The notes under the pieces are model-generated. The model saw only the letters and a program-made list of their open reading frames with translations, had not been told where the DNA came from and did no database searches. The translations under genes were made by a program, and so were the position numbers. 40,218 nt of DNA from Nanobdellota archaeon. GTDB lineage: Archaea; Nanobdellota; Nanobdellia; Pacearchaeales; GW2011-AR1. Shown here in pieces: positions 7,372-15,808 of this stretch (position 1 is its first letter; each line of letters begins with the position of its first letter). The stretch is from positions 1 through 40,218 of the forward strand of contig JANLHN010000012.1 in assembly GCA_024654505.1 (NCBI GenBank), given 5' to 3'.

Positions 7372-7844
7372 GAGTACATAAGAGAAAAAAGGCTAGCCGA
7401 ATAAGAGGAGCTAAGACTTGTGGATGGGGGTTTAGGCAGAAGCATAAAGGACATGGAAATAAGGGTGGGACTGGAATGGCTGGAGCTGGAAAAAGAGCAG
7501 ATCATAAGAAACAGGTTGCTTTGGAGTCAGATCCGAAAAAGCAATATTTTGGAAAGCAGGGGGCTACTTCTAGAGGTACTGCAAGAAAAAAGTATGAAAA
7601 AATTAATTTAAAAGATATACGGGCAAACTTTAAGGAAAATAAAATTGATTTATCAAAGCATAAAATCCTTGGTGAGGGTGAGGGATTTAAGGCAGAGATA
7701 ACCGCAAAGGCAGCGACGAAAGGTGCAATTGAAAAGATGGAAAAGGCTGGTGGGAAGATTATTTTGCCTGTTAAGAAGAAATCTGTTAAACAGTATGTTG
7801 TCAAGGAAAAAAAGGTTGAAAAAGAAGCAGAGAGCGAAGAGTAA
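7368..7844 (+). CDS. rpl15: 50S ribosomal protein L15 (uL15)
   Basis: Large-subunit protein, 158 aa. The Gly-rich N-terminus is typical: SRIRGAKTCGWGFRQKHKG, then GNKGGTGMAGAGKRADHKK. The C-terminal half has the L15 fold segments (GEGFKAEITAKAATKGAIEK) and ends in a Lys/Glu tail. It is the last gene of the contiguous ribosomal run; a 142-base non-coding gap separates it from secY. Confidence 0.95.
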   Translation: MRVHKRKKASRIRGAKTCGWGFRQKHKGHGNKGGTGMAGAGKRADHKKQVALESDPKKQYFGKQGATSRGTARKKYEKINLKDIRANFKENKIDLSKHKILGEGEGFKAEITAKAATKGAIEKMEKAGGKIILPVKKKSVKQYVVKEKKVEKEAESEE

Positions 7845-7865
7845 CTATCTAAGAAAATTTTGAAG

Positions 7866-7965
7866 GAACATCAAGGACATTCTATATCTAAAAGTTTCTT
7901 AGGAAACTTTATAAAGCAACATCAAAGATGTTCCGTGCCTAAAGTTTCTTAGGAAACTTTATAAA
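7866..7965. repeat. Two tandem 50-bp units upstream of secY, each with a 25-bp palindromic TATA element
   Basis: The 25-base block at 7891-7915 is repeated exactly at 7941-7965, 50 bases apart. Each contains the palindrome AAAGTTTC-TTAG-GAAACTTT and ends in TTTATAAA. The left halves (7866-7890 and 7916-7940) are similar but diverged; the second holds the hairpin AACATC-AAA-GATGTT (7918-7932). Only the downstream TATA (7958-7965) is at the right distance from the secY ATG, so the upstream one looks like a duplicated promoter or an operator copy. Confidence 0.85.
7958..7965 (+). promoter_or_regulatory. TATA box for secY (leaderless)
   Basis: TTTATAAA centred about 26 bases before the secY ATG at 7987, the spacing expected if transcription begins at or next to the start codon. 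It is the right end of a 25-bp repeat unit whose palindrome could bind a dimeric regulator or form an RNA hairpin. Confidence 0.65.
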
Positions 7966-7986
7966 CAAATTTTCTAACTATAACTT

Positions 7987-9351
7987 ATGGCTTTAAGAGA
8001 CCTTTTCCATTATCTCCCTGAAGTTAGGGGACCAACTGAAAAGAAAGTTAGTTTTGGTGTTAAGTTTAAGTGGACCCTTATAATTGTCATTGCCTACTTT
8101 ATTTTATCTAATATTTCTCTTTTTGGTATGAGTGAGAGTTCTCTTTCTAGGTTTGAATATTTAGCTATCTTGCTTGGAACTTCCTTTGGTTCTTTAATTT
8201 CTTTAGGTATTGGTCCAATTGTTATGTCGTCTATTATTCTGCAGTTACTTCAAGGTGCGGGCATATTAAATATAGACACAAATACTCCTGAAGGGAAAAA
8301 GTTTTTTCAAGGAATGCAAAAACTACTTGCTTTTGCTTTTGTAATCTTTGAAGCGTTGGTTTATGTTTTAATGAAAGGTATACAAGCTGATCCAGGTTTT
8401 ACTGGGATTGTAATTTTTCAATTATGTCTTGGGGGTATATTAATTATATTTATGGATGATGTTATTCAGAAGTGGGGTTTTGGTAGTGGAGTTTCATTAT
8501 TCATTGCGGCAGGTATTGGTTGGAGATTATTTGCACAACTCTTCCAATTCATTGGCCCTCAAGGAGAATTAGAGGCTAGTGGAAAGATTTTGGCGTTAAT
8601 TGCCTCAGTCATATCGGGGGATGGAACTGGAGCTGTTAGAGCAATCGCACCAGTACTTGTTACTGCAGCCCTATTTTTGGTTGTTGTTTTTGCTCAGAGT
8701 CTAAAGGTTGAAATTCCCCTAGCATTTGATAGAATTCGGGGACATTCGGTTAAGTGGCCATTGCAGTTCTTTTATGCAGGAGTCTTGCCCGTAATCTTCG
8801 TTTCTGCCTTGGCTGCGAATATACAGCTATTTGGTTCATTATTACAAAATTGGATTGGAAGTGCAACCTTCTTGGGAGGGTTTTCTGGAGGGCAACCAGT
8901 TTCGGGTCTCGCTTATTGGATTAATTCAACACCTGTCTTAGAAACAATTGTAACTGGGAGTTTTAGGTGGGTTTATGCAGTTCAAGCCTTCTTTCATATT
9001 TTATTCTATACATTCTTTTCGATTATCTTCGCATGGTTCTGGGTTAGTACATCTCAAATGGACGCAAGAAGCCAAGCAAATAAAATTGTCCATTCTGGCA
9101 TGAGTATGCCAGGTTTTAGAAAGGATGAGCGAGTTCTTGAATCTATACTAAAGCGATATGTTGGACCTCTAACTATTATGGGTGGTGCTGCAATAGGATT
9201 GTTAGCCTCCATTGCAGATTTATTTGGTGCTTTGGTTGGTGGAACGGCTATCCTTCTAGCCATTATGATTATTTATCAATTGTATCAGAATATTGCACAA
9301 CAACATGCCGTCGATATGAACCCGGCATTAAAAGGATTCTTTGGGGCCTAA
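7987..9351 (+). CDS. secY: Preprotein translocase subunit SecY
   Basis: Channel subunit of the Sec translocon in the cell membrane, 454 aa with about ten membrane segments. The N-terminal LRDLFHYLPEVRGPTEKKV is typical of archaeal SecY. The plug region and TM2 (GTSFGSLISLGIGPIVMSS), the TM5-6 region, and cytosolic loops near FDRIRGH and MSMPGFRKDERVLE are all seen. Its place after L15 is the standard archaeal order. It has its own TATA box in a repeated palindromic element, so it can be expressed apart from the ribosomal run. Confidence 0.97.
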   Translation: MALRDLFHYLPEVRGPTEKKVSFGVKFKWTLIIVIAYFILSNISLFGMSESSLSRFEYLAILLGTSFGSLISLGIGPIVMSSIILQLLQGAGILNIDTNTPEGKKFFQGMQKLLAFAFVIFEALVYVLMKGIQADPGFTGIVIFQLCLGGILIIFMDDVIQKWGFGSGVSLFIAAGIGWRLFAQLFQFIGPQGELEASGKILALIASVISGDGTGAVRAIAPVLVTAALFLVVVFAQSLKVEIPLAFDRIRGHSVKWPLQFFYAGVLPVIFVSALAANIQLFGSLLQNWIGSATFLGGFSGGQPVSGLAYWINSTPVLETIVTGSFRWVYAVQAFFHILFYTFFSIIFAWFWVSTSQMDARSQANKIVHSGMSMPGFRKDERVLESILKRYVGPLTIMGGAAIGLLASIADLFGALVGGTAILLAIMIIYQLYQNIAQQHAVDMNPALKGFFGA

Positions 9352-9352
9352 T

Positions 9353-9376
9353 CCTTTTTAATCACCTTTAAAAAGG
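9353..9376. terminator. Hairpin after secY, possible terminator or mRNA 3' structure
   Basis: The inverted repeat CCTTTTTAA / TTAAAAAGG (nine-base arms, six-base loop) starts two bases after the secY stop. No long T run follows, so this could be a 3' stabilising structure rather than a terminator. The gene 20 bases further on has no clear TATA box of its own and may be read from the secY transcript. Confidence 0.4.
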
Positions 9377-9395
9377 AAGTTATTCTAAATGAAAT

Positions 9396-9794
9396 ATGAT
9401 ATTAGTAGAGTTGATGAAGGCAAATCCTAAAATTTCTTTACTTATCGTATCTGTTCTTGTTACCCTTATCTCGACGCTTGCTCATAAATGGTTAACAAAT
9501 CAGGCTCATCTAAAAAGTTTAAAAGAAAGACAAAAGGAAATTCAGAAAGAGTTAAAGGGATGTAAAGACACGGATGTTATGAAAGAGTTGAATGCAGAGA
9601 TGTTGAAAATTACCGGCCTAATGTTTAAATCAAGTTTTAAACCCATGTTTATTACAATTATTCCTTTCCTAATTTTATTTGCTTGGCTGAGAGGAATTTA
9701 CCAACCTTTAATGGGAAGTGGTTGGATTTGGTATTATATTGGATTTAGTGTTGTTTCTAGTATTTTTCTAAGAAAGATATTTAAGGTGGTTTAA
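9396..9794 (+). CDS. DUF106 / EMC3-TMCO1-like membrane protein (Oxa1 superfamily)
   Basis: Predicted membrane insertase of the Oxa1/Get1/EMC3 superfamily, 132 aa. One membrane segment is at about residues 11-30, then a charged coiled region (HLKSLKERQKEIQKELKGC to about 80), then two membrane segments at about 84-130 with a FKSSFKPMF linker. This TM-coiled coil-TM-TM layout is that of archaeal DUF106 proteins, which usually lie next to secY as here. Function in membrane protein insertion is inferred from the family. Confidence 0.88.
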   Translation: MILVELMKANPKISLLIVSVLVTLISTLAHKWLTNQAHLKSLKERQKEIQKELKGCKDTDVMKELNAEMLKITGLMFKSSFKPMFITIIPFLILFAWLRGIYQPLMGSGWIWYYIGFSVVSSIFLRKIFKVV

Positions 9795-9819
9795 TCAAAT
9801 TTATTATGGAAGATAACCC

Positions 9820-10158
9820 TTGAAAGAATGTGGTATTTGTTGTAAATATATTGCAATTGAAATAGATAAACCAGAAGAGAAAAATGATTTTGATTAAATC
9901 AAGTGGTTCTTGATTCATAAAGAGGTTTTGGTTTTTATAGACAATGATGATTCTTGGAATGTTCAGTTTAATACTATCTGTGAAAATTTGAATAAAGGTT
10001 TATGTTCTGTTTATGAGAAAAGACCCCCGATTTGTAGAGAATACTCTCCTTTAGAGTGTGAGAATTTGGGGAAGGGAAAATCTTATAAATTTTTATGGGA
10101 AAATGTTGATGAATTTGAAGAGTGGTTTAAGAAGTCTGAGTATTTAAAATTTGTTTAA
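9820..10158 (+). pseudogene. YkgJ-like cysteine-cluster protein interrupted by one in-frame TAA
   Basis: Reading from TTG 9820 gives MKECGICCKYIAIEIDK ... NDFD, then TAA at 9895-9897, then IKWFLIHKEVLVFID ... in the same frame to a stop at 10158. The two parts join into one recognisable product of the Fe/Zn cysteine-cluster family (CxxCC near the N-terminus, then TICENLNKGLC, YEKRP and CREYSPLEC). Without the stop it would be a complete 112-residue protein. A single nonsense change (for example from TAT or TAC) or a sequence error explains it; a TTG at 9910 could restart the second part. The 3' end overlaps the convergent gene by 32 bases. Confidence 0.75.
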
Positions 10159-10978
10159 GGTTTTCTTTGGCTTCTTTAACAAATTGTTTTGGAGATAAGA
10201 TTCCCAACTCAGATATAATTCCTGAGAGAAGTTTTATCTTTGTTTTATCAAATGAGGGATTGATAATTTCTATATTCTTGTTATATTGGTTCCAAACTTC
10301 GCGGCTTGGCCTCATCTCTAGTTTTACTTTTTTTGTGAATTTTAATGAAACTCCGCAAGAATATCGGGGAATCTTATGAAACTTGGCTAAATCGACCAAA
10401 TTAGAGGTTCCAATTTTATTTACTATATATTTTCTTGTAAAGGCATCTGCTCCAAATAAAAACAAATCGCACTTGACTAGTGCTGCTTCTGCATTTAAAT
10501 CGGGGCTGAGAAATACCTTTATACCTGCTTTTGACAAATCTTTAGCAGTCATACGACCTTGAAGTAGGGGTTCAACTTCGGTAGTATAAACAACAAAATT
10601 CTTTTTTCTTTTTTTCTTTGCGTATTTTAAAATGTCTATTACTGATGACGAATGACAATGCACATAGATATTCATATTGTTTTTGATTAAAGCTGCCCCC
10701 TTTATTACTATTGTTTCGTGTGCCTTTTTTAATTCGTTTAAGAATTTTCTAGCAACTTTTTCCTTGTTTTTTGATTTTCTTAACAAATAAATTGCGTTTT
10801 GAAGAAGAGGTTCTGTAGGCCTTGCAGATAATATTTTTTTTATAGATTTTTTATCAGGTTGTAATGCGTAGGCCTTTATTCCTGCCCTTGCAATATTTTC
10901 TGCCCCTTGGATTTTTACTGATTTTATATCTCTAATAATCCTCTCAAAGCTAAAAGACTCTTTCACTCCTTTTTTCAT
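10127..10978 (-). CDS. eIF2B-like / ribose-1,5-bisphosphate isomerase family protein
   Basis: 283 aa of the aIF2B/R15P isomerase/MtnA superfamily. N-terminal IRDIKSVKIQGAENIARAG is the family helix. The active-site region has YTTEVEPLLQGRMTAKDLSKAGI, then FLFGADAFTRKYIVNKIGT, and a C-terminal LGILSPKQFV. In archaea, R15P isomerase links AMP phosphorylase to type III RuBisCO in nucleoside salvage; other members are called aIF2B. The neighbours do not settle which applies. A TATA box (10999-11008) lies 25 bases before the start. Confidence 0.85.
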   Translation of the reverse strand: MKKGVKESFSFERIIRDIKSVKIQGAENIARAGIKAYALQPDKKSIKKILSARPTEPLLQNAIYLLRKSKNKEKVARKFLNELKKAHETIVIKGAALIKNNMNIYVHCHSSSVIDILKYAKKKRKKNFVVYTTEVEPLLQGRMTAKDLSKAGIKVFLSPDLNAEAALVKCDLFLFGADAFTRKYIVNKIGTSNLVDLAKFHKIPRYSCGVSLKFTKKVKLEMRPSREVWNQYNKNIEIINPSFDKTKIKLLSGIISELGILSPKQFVKEAKENLKQILNTQTS

Positions 10979-10998
10979 AAATAATCTTAGTTAGGGGG

Positions 10999-11034
10999 AT
11001 ATAAAAAACTTCGTTTAGAGAAAGTTTAAATATA
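10999..11034. promoter_or_regulatory. Divergent promoters for the eIF2B-like gene and the SpoIIM-like gene
   Basis: On the minus strand TTTTTTATAT (10999-11008) is about 25 bases from the start at 10978, so that mRNA is probably leaderless. On the plus strand GTTTAAATATA (11024-11034) would start transcription near 11055-11060, giving a leader of about 55 bases before ATG 11112. That leader contains a 14-codon ORF (11065-11109) and a GGAG near 11099-11102. Confidence 0.55.
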
Positions 11035-11111
11035 ATGTTCTAGATAAATCATAGAGATGAGAAAATGAAAACAAATTATAGGTTTTCGTTCGTTCCTCTG
11101 GAGATTTAAAA

Positions 11112-11969
11112 ATGATTGAAATGTTGATAAGACCAAGAAGGGCAGAAAGAAGGCCTTGGGAAATGTTTTTTGTGGGATTATTCTATGCCTCTGTTTCTTT
11201 TCTTTTGGTCTCTTTGGTCTTTGGGAAAGATTCTATATTAAAACAGGGCTCTGGTATGCTTATAGTAATTTTTACAGTTATTTGTTGTTTACCTTTCATG
11301 TATTATATTATTAAACTTGAGGAGAGGAAAGATGTAGAAATTAATGAGTCTGGGAAGTTGATAAAGGAACATTATAGGGCTATTAGTGCATTGATGTGGT
11401 TGTTTTTTGGATTTGTTGTAGCATTTTCCTTTTGGTATATTGTAATGCCAGATTATGCTGGTCAAAGTTTTAATTTTCAAATAAAAACTTTTTGTGCAAT
11501 TAATAGCGCGACCAATTATGATTACTGTCTAGAAGAACATGGGGTTGTCCCTCTTGTAACAGGGGGAGCGACTAGTGGGACTGCAGTTATGGGGATATTT
11601 GCAAATAATATTTATGTTTTGATCTTTACTATTTTATTCTCTTTAGCGCTGGGTGCAGGGGCAATTTTTATCCTCGTTTGGAATGCGACGGTGATCTCTG
11701 CGGCAATAGGAATTTTTGCCAAGGAAAGTTTGAGTGGTTTGCCCATAGGTATTTTGAGATACATCATTCATGGTATTCCTGAAATTGGTGCCTATTTTGT
11801 AGGGGCTTTAGCAGGAGGAATAGTTTCTGTTGCTGTTATACGAAAGGATCTTCGAGGAGAAGGTTTATGGAGAATTTTGCAAGATGCCTTATTTATGATT
11901 ATTATAGCTATTATGATTCTTATTGTTGCTGCGTTAATGGAAGTTTACCTTACTCCATTGTTCTTTTAG
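11112..11969 (+). CDS. Stage II sporulation protein M (SpoIIM/DUF95)-like membrane protein
   Basis: 285 aa with about six membrane segments. The N-terminal IEMLIRPRRAERRPWEMFF, then TM at about 20-40 and 50-65, and the SpoIIM core around 165-240 (NNIYVLIFTILFSLALGAG, IHGIPEIGAYFVGALAGG) match the archaeal SpoIIM family. Its role outside sporulation is unknown; family members are thought to act in membrane remodelling. It is preceded by a leader of about 55 bases with a short upstream ORF, unlike most genes here. Confidence 0.85.
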   Translation: MIEMLIRPRRAERRPWEMFFVGLFYASVSFLLVSLVFGKDSILKQGSGMLIVIFTVICCLPFMYYIIKLEERKDVEINESGKLIKEHYRAISALMWLFFGFVVAFSFWYIVMPDYAGQSFNFQIKTFCAINSATNYDYCLEEHGVVPLVTGGATSGTAVMGIFANNIYVLIFTILFSLALGAGAIFILVWNATVISAAIGIFAKESLSGLPIGILRYIIHGIPEIGAYFVGALAGGIVSVAVIRKDLRGEGLWRILQDALFMIIIAIMILIVAALMEVYLTPLFF

Positions 11970-11988
11970 ATAACCTTCCTGGAACCCA

Positions 11989-12004
11989 AATTTCTAAAGA
12001 AATT
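11989..12004. repeat. Hairpin AATTTCT-AA-AGAAATT after the SpoIIM-like gene
   Basis: Perfect seven-base arms with a two-base loop, 20 bases after the stop codon, in the 149-base gap before the next gene. Possible transcript 3' structure; it is another member of the short-loop hairpin set. Confidence 0.5.
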
Positions 12005-12089
12005 GTTTAATAGAAGTTTACCTTCCTTTTTTGTTTTATTTATTTTGTTAATATTCAGTACTGATAAGGAGTTAATTTTACAGGGAAAC

Positions 12090-12096
12090 TTTTTAA
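12090..12096 (+). promoter_or_regulatory. TATA box for the GlcNAc-1-P transferase gene (leaderless)
   Basis: The T/A box CTTTTTAAG is centred about 26 bases before ATG 12119, with no ribosome-binding site in between. Confidence 0.55.
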
Positions 12097-12118
12097 GAGG
12101 TCTTTTGTAGATTAATAT

Positions 12119-13111
12119 ATGAACTATTTGCTATTAATCTCAATTTTAATCAGTTTCTTTTTAACTGTGTTTATCTTGCCCAAGTGGATTCAACAATGTC
12201 GTAAAATTGGACTTTTGTGGGAAGATATGAACAAGGTTGGACATCCTCGGACAGTGGCCTCCTCTGGAGGAATTGTAGTGGTGATGGCCTTTATCTTAGG
12301 AGTTTTATCTTATGTTGCATTAAAGACTTTTATCTTTGGAGGACTAACTGGTTCATTGGAAATCTTTTCTCTTTTGAGTGTTGTATTAATATTGGGTATT
12401 GTGGGGTTAACGGATGATTTATTAGGGTGGAAGAGAGAAGGATTACCAACAAGGTTTAGACTTCTCTTAGCTTTTATGGCCTCTATTCCTTTGGTAGTGA
12501 TTAATGCTGGAACACCCTCTATGGTTCTTCCTTTTTGGGGTTCTGTTAATCTTGGGCTTCTTTATCCACTAATACTAGTTCCTATAGGTGTTGCCGGAGC
12601 CACTACGACTTTTAATTTTCTTGCAGGATTTAATGGTCTTGAGGCTGGACAGGGAATTTTGATTGTTTCTTTCTTGTCTTTCGTTGCTTATGTTACAGGT
12701 TCTCCTTGGTTAGCTATTGTTGGACTTTGTATGGTGGCCTCTTTAATTGGATTTTATGTATATAATCGGTTTCCTGCAAAAGTTTTTCCAGGAGATATTT
12801 TGACTTACTCTGTTGGAGCTTTAATTGCTGGAATGGCAATTATAGGTAATTTTGAAAGGATTGCTATTGTTGTTTTTATCCCATATATATTAGAAGTAAT
12901 TTTAAAAGTAAGAGGAAAATTGAAAAAACATTCTTTTGGAGTTCCGTTAAATAATGGGACACTCGGTTTACCCTATGATAAAATATACGGTTTGGAACAC
13001 CTAGCAATATATCTCTTGAATAAATTTGGAAGAGCTACAGAAAGAAAGGTAACCTACCTTATTTTTGCGTTCCAGGTGTTGTTTATTTTGATAGGGTTAT
13101 TGATGTTATAA
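12119..13111 (+). CDS. UDP-GlcNAc:polyprenyl-phosphate GlcNAc-1-phosphate transferase-like (DPAGT1/AglH/MraY superfamily)
   Basis: Membrane enzyme that starts lipid-linked oligosaccharide assembly by moving a HexNAc-1-phosphate to a polyprenyl phosphate. 330 aa with about ten membrane segments. Motifs: GHPRTVASSGGIVVV (substrate loop), VGLTDDLLGWKR (metal-binding Asp pair), TTFNFLAGFNGLEAGQG, and NRFPAKVFPGDILTYSVG. These loops resemble the eukaryotic/archaeal branch. It sits directly before the oligosaccharyltransferase, so a role in N-glycan assembly is likely. Confidence 0.92.
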   Translation: MNYLLLISILISFFLTVFILPKWIQQCRKIGLLWEDMNKVGHPRTVASSGGIVVVMAFILGVLSYVALKTFIFGGLTGSLEIFSLLSVVLILGIVGLTDDLLGWKREGLPTRFRLLLAFMASIPLVVINAGTPSMVLPFWGSVNLGLLYPLILVPIGVAGATTTFNFLAGFNGLEAGQGILIVSFLSFVAYVTGSPWLAIVGLCMVASLIGFYVYNRFPAKVFPGDILTYSVGALIAGMAIIGNFERIAIVVFIPYILEVILKVRGKLKKHSFGVPLNNGTLGLPYDKIYGLEHLAIYLLNKFGRATERKVTYLIFAFQVLFILIGLLML

Positions 13112-13125
13112 TTCCCTTCAACAAG

Positions 13126-13135
13126 TTTTTTAAAT
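13126..13135 (+). promoter_or_regulatory. TATA box for the STT3/AglB gene (leaderless)
   Basis: TTTTTTTAAAT-like box centred about 25 bases before ATG 13156. The 44-base gap has no Shine-Dalgarno. Confidence 0.55.
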
Positions 13136-13155
13136 GAGTCAATACATAAATCTCT

Positions 13156-15807
13156 ATGGAAAAAAATGAAATTGTTGGTATCTTAAAAGATAAAAGAATT
13201 CAGTGGGGAATAGTTATAGTCTTGCTGTTGATTGCCTTGTTCTGGAGTTCTTCTATTAGACTTTCAAATTGGGATTTGTTAACTGACCAGACTACTGGGG
13301 AAAAAATTCCCATAGCATTAGACCCTTTTTACTTTTTAAGAGTTAGTGAAACGATTATAAAAAATGGTGGGTCTTTACCAAGTACAGATGTCATGAGGTA
13401 TCCTGCTGCGAATGTGGAATTCAGCCCAGAAATTTTATCAAAAACTATTGTTTTGTTATTTAATGTTGCTAATATCTTTGGAGAATATAGTATCCAAGAG
13501 GTAGATATCTTTTCGCCAGTTGCCTTTTATTTTGTTGGTTTGATTTTTTTCTTTTTTTTAGTTTATACCCTTACTAAATCAAAATCTTCTTCTTTAATCA
13601 GTAGTGTTTTTCTTGCATTTATCCCCTCCTATCTTTATAGGACCCTGGCAGGTTTTTCTGATCATGATTCTATTGGTACTATGTCTTTCTTTATTGCGGC
13701 CCTAGCATTTATATTAACATTGAGTTATATAGAAAAAAATAAGGGAATAAAATCTGCTGGTTTGTGTGGCCTCATTGCCGCTTTCTTTTCAACATTTGCT
13801 TTAGTCAGTTGGGGAGGTATTGCAAATTTTGTTTTTATGATTTTCCCATTTAGCTTCTTTATCCTTTGGTTATTCAAAATTAAAAAAGAAAGAGATTTTC
13901 TTGGAAGAGGACTTTTATTTTACTTTATTTGGGTTCTATTCACAGCCTTATTTGGGATTGTTTTTTCTTACAGTCCCCTCAGTATTTTTACTAGATTCTT
14001 TTTAAGTACTAGTGGCCTAATTAGCCTTTTTGTGTTGGGGTATGTCTTTATTGATTATTTAATGATAAAATACCAAAAAAAAATAAAATTTTTGGCTGGA
14101 AAAAATAGAGAGTTATGCAACTTAGTTGTTGTTGTTATTGTTGGAATATTAGGACTAACATTTCTGGGGAAGAATGTCTTTGAAATTCTCTCAGAGATTT
14201 GGATAAAGCTGTTCCACCCTTGGGGTCTTGGGAGAGTGGGTTTAACAGTTGCAGAGAATGCGCAACCTTATCTTCCTGATTGGATTAGTGCTAGTGGGCC
14301 AGTTCTTTTTTGGATATTCTTTGGAGGGATGTTGTTGTTTGGATGGGAGGTAATCTCCAGAATTTCTAGTTTAAAAAGGAAAATTGCTGGAGGGTTTTGT
14401 TGGATTTTGTTATTGTGTAGCCTTCTTTTTAGTAGAATCTCTCCTTCATCAATTATGAATGGGACAAATTTTGTCAGCCAGTTGTTCTATATAGGAGGAC
14501 TGCTAATCTTTGTGGGTTTTTTTATCTGGATTTACTTTAAAGAAGATTTTAGTTTAGATGCAAGGCAAATATTTATTTTTTCTTGGATGCTATTCACTCT
14601 TATTGCATCCAGGGCAGCTATTAGAATGTTTTTTGCAATCACTCCCCTCGTTTGTTTTTTTGCAGGATACGTCTTCTTTAGAATTTTGGTTCATATTAAA
14701 GAAACCAAAGAGGAGACATTAAAAAGAATCTTAATAGTTTTGCTTGTTTTGTTAGTTATTGTTTGTGCTAGCAGAGTCTATTCTTATAAAGAAGTTATAA
14801 CTTCTCAGGCAGCTGGGACCGGGCCATCCGCAAATTATCAGTGGCAAGAAGCTATGTCTTGGGTAAGGGATAACACTCCAGAAAATTCTATATTTATACA
14901 TTGGTGGGATTATGGTTATTGGGTGGAGTATCTGGGCGAAAGACCGGCAGTCACAGATGGGGGCCACGCAATTGGTTATTGGGACCATTTAATTGGGAGG
15001 TACCTTCTAACAACCCAAGACCCTGAAACGGCCTATAGTTTAATGAAGACGTATAATGTTTCCTATTTATTAATTGATCAAACGGACCTTGGGAAGTATG
15101 GAGCCTATAGTAAAATCGGGAGCGACACTATTGGAGAAGACAGGTACTCTGCAATCCCTGTTATGGCCCTAGATCCAAGGCAAACGACAGAAACAGCAAA
15201 CAAGACGATAAGATTCTATCCCGGAGGGATTTTTGTTGATGAGGATATAAGTTATAGTGTTAATGAACAACAAGTTTTTTTGCCCTCACAAAAGTCTGGT
15301 ATGTTGGGTGTCTTTTGGGAAATGGAGAATTCTGGAGGTAGTCAAACAGCTAAACAACCAATTGGAGTTTATTCTTATAATAATAAGAGATATGATATCC
15401 CCATAAGATATGTTTATTTTAATGGGAAAATAGAAGATTTTGGGGGAGGAATTGAAGCGGTTGTGAAGGTAATCCCTTATTTTGATGGGAGCCAATTTGA
15501 TAATTTGGGCGCATTAATTTATCTTTCTCCAAAGGTGTCTAAAGGACTATTTGCCCAAGTATATTTGCTCAATGATATCTTTGGGAATTATAAAGATATT
15601 AAGTTAGTGCATAGTGAGGACGATATTGTGGTAAGTAGTCTTAAAAGCCAGGGGGCTCCCCTTGATGACTTCATCTTTTATCAGGGGTTCAGAGGACCAA
15701 TAAAAATATGGGAAGTTAATTATCCAGAGAATACTCTTGAAAGGGAAGAGTTTCTTAGGACTGACGGCGATTGGGCAGAATTTGATAATTTGGAGTTTGT
15801 GAAGTAA
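13156..15807 (+). CDS. aglB: Oligosaccharyltransferase STT3/AglB
   Basis: Transfers the lipid-linked glycan to Asn of N-x-S/T sequons on the outer face of the membrane. 883 aa: about 13 membrane segments to roughly residue 540, then an extracellular C-terminal domain. The first external loop has ALDPFYFLR, a second acidic motif is SDHDSIG, and the catalytic-domain hallmark WWDYG is seen in IHWWDYGYWVEY at about residue 577. A D-x-x-K stretch (TDLGKYGAYSKIG) may be the DK motif. One large single-subunit enzyme is normal for archaea. Confidence 0.96.
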   Translation: MEKNEIVGILKDKRIQWGIVIVLLLIALFWSSSIRLSNWDLLTDQTTGEKIPIALDPFYFLRVSETIIKNGGSLPSTDVMRYPAANVEFSPEILSKTIVLLFNVANIFGEYSIQEVDIFSPVAFYFVGLIFFFFLVYTLTKSKSSSLISSVFLAFIPSYLYRTLAGFSDHDSIGTMSFFIAALAFILTLSYIEKNKGIKSAGLCGLIAAFFSTFALVSWGGIANFVFMIFPFSFFILWLFKIKKERDFLGRGLLFYFIWVLFTALFGIVFSYSPLSIFTRFFLSTSGLISLFVLGYVFIDYLMIKYQKKIKFLAGKNRELCNLVVVVIVGILGLTFLGKNVFEILSEIWIKLFHPWGLGRVGLTVAENAQPYLPDWISASGPVLFWIFFGGMLLFGWEVISRISSLKRKIAGGFCWILLLCSLLFSRISPSSIMNGTNFVSQLFYIGGLLIFVGFFIWIYFKEDFSLDARQIFIFSWMLFTLIASRAAIRMFFAITPLVCFFAGYVFFRILVHIKETKEETLKRILIVLLVLLVIVCASRVYSYKEVITSQAAGTGPSANYQWQEAMSWVRDNTPENSIFIHWWDYGYWVEYLGERPAVTDGGHAIGYWDHLIGRYLLTTQDPETAYSLMKTYNVSYLLIDQTDLGKYGAYSKIGSDTIGEDRYSAIPVMALDPRQTTETANKTIRFYPGGIFVDEDISYSVNEQQVFLPSQKSGMLGVFWEMENSGGSQTAKQPIGVYSYNNKRYDIPIRYVYFNGKIEDFGGGIEAVVKVIPYFDGSQFDNLGALIYLSPKVSKGLFAQVYLLNDIFGNYKDIKLVHSEDDIVVSSLKSQGAPLDDFIFYQGFRGPIKIWEVNYPENTLEREEFLRTDGDWAEFDNLEFVK

Positions 15808-15808
15808 A

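Noticed and set aside
7866-7965. Short CRISPR array (two 25-bp repeats 25 bp apart)
   Set aside because: Only two units, the spacer is similar to the left half of the other unit, TATA boxes are inside the repeats and no cas genes are near.
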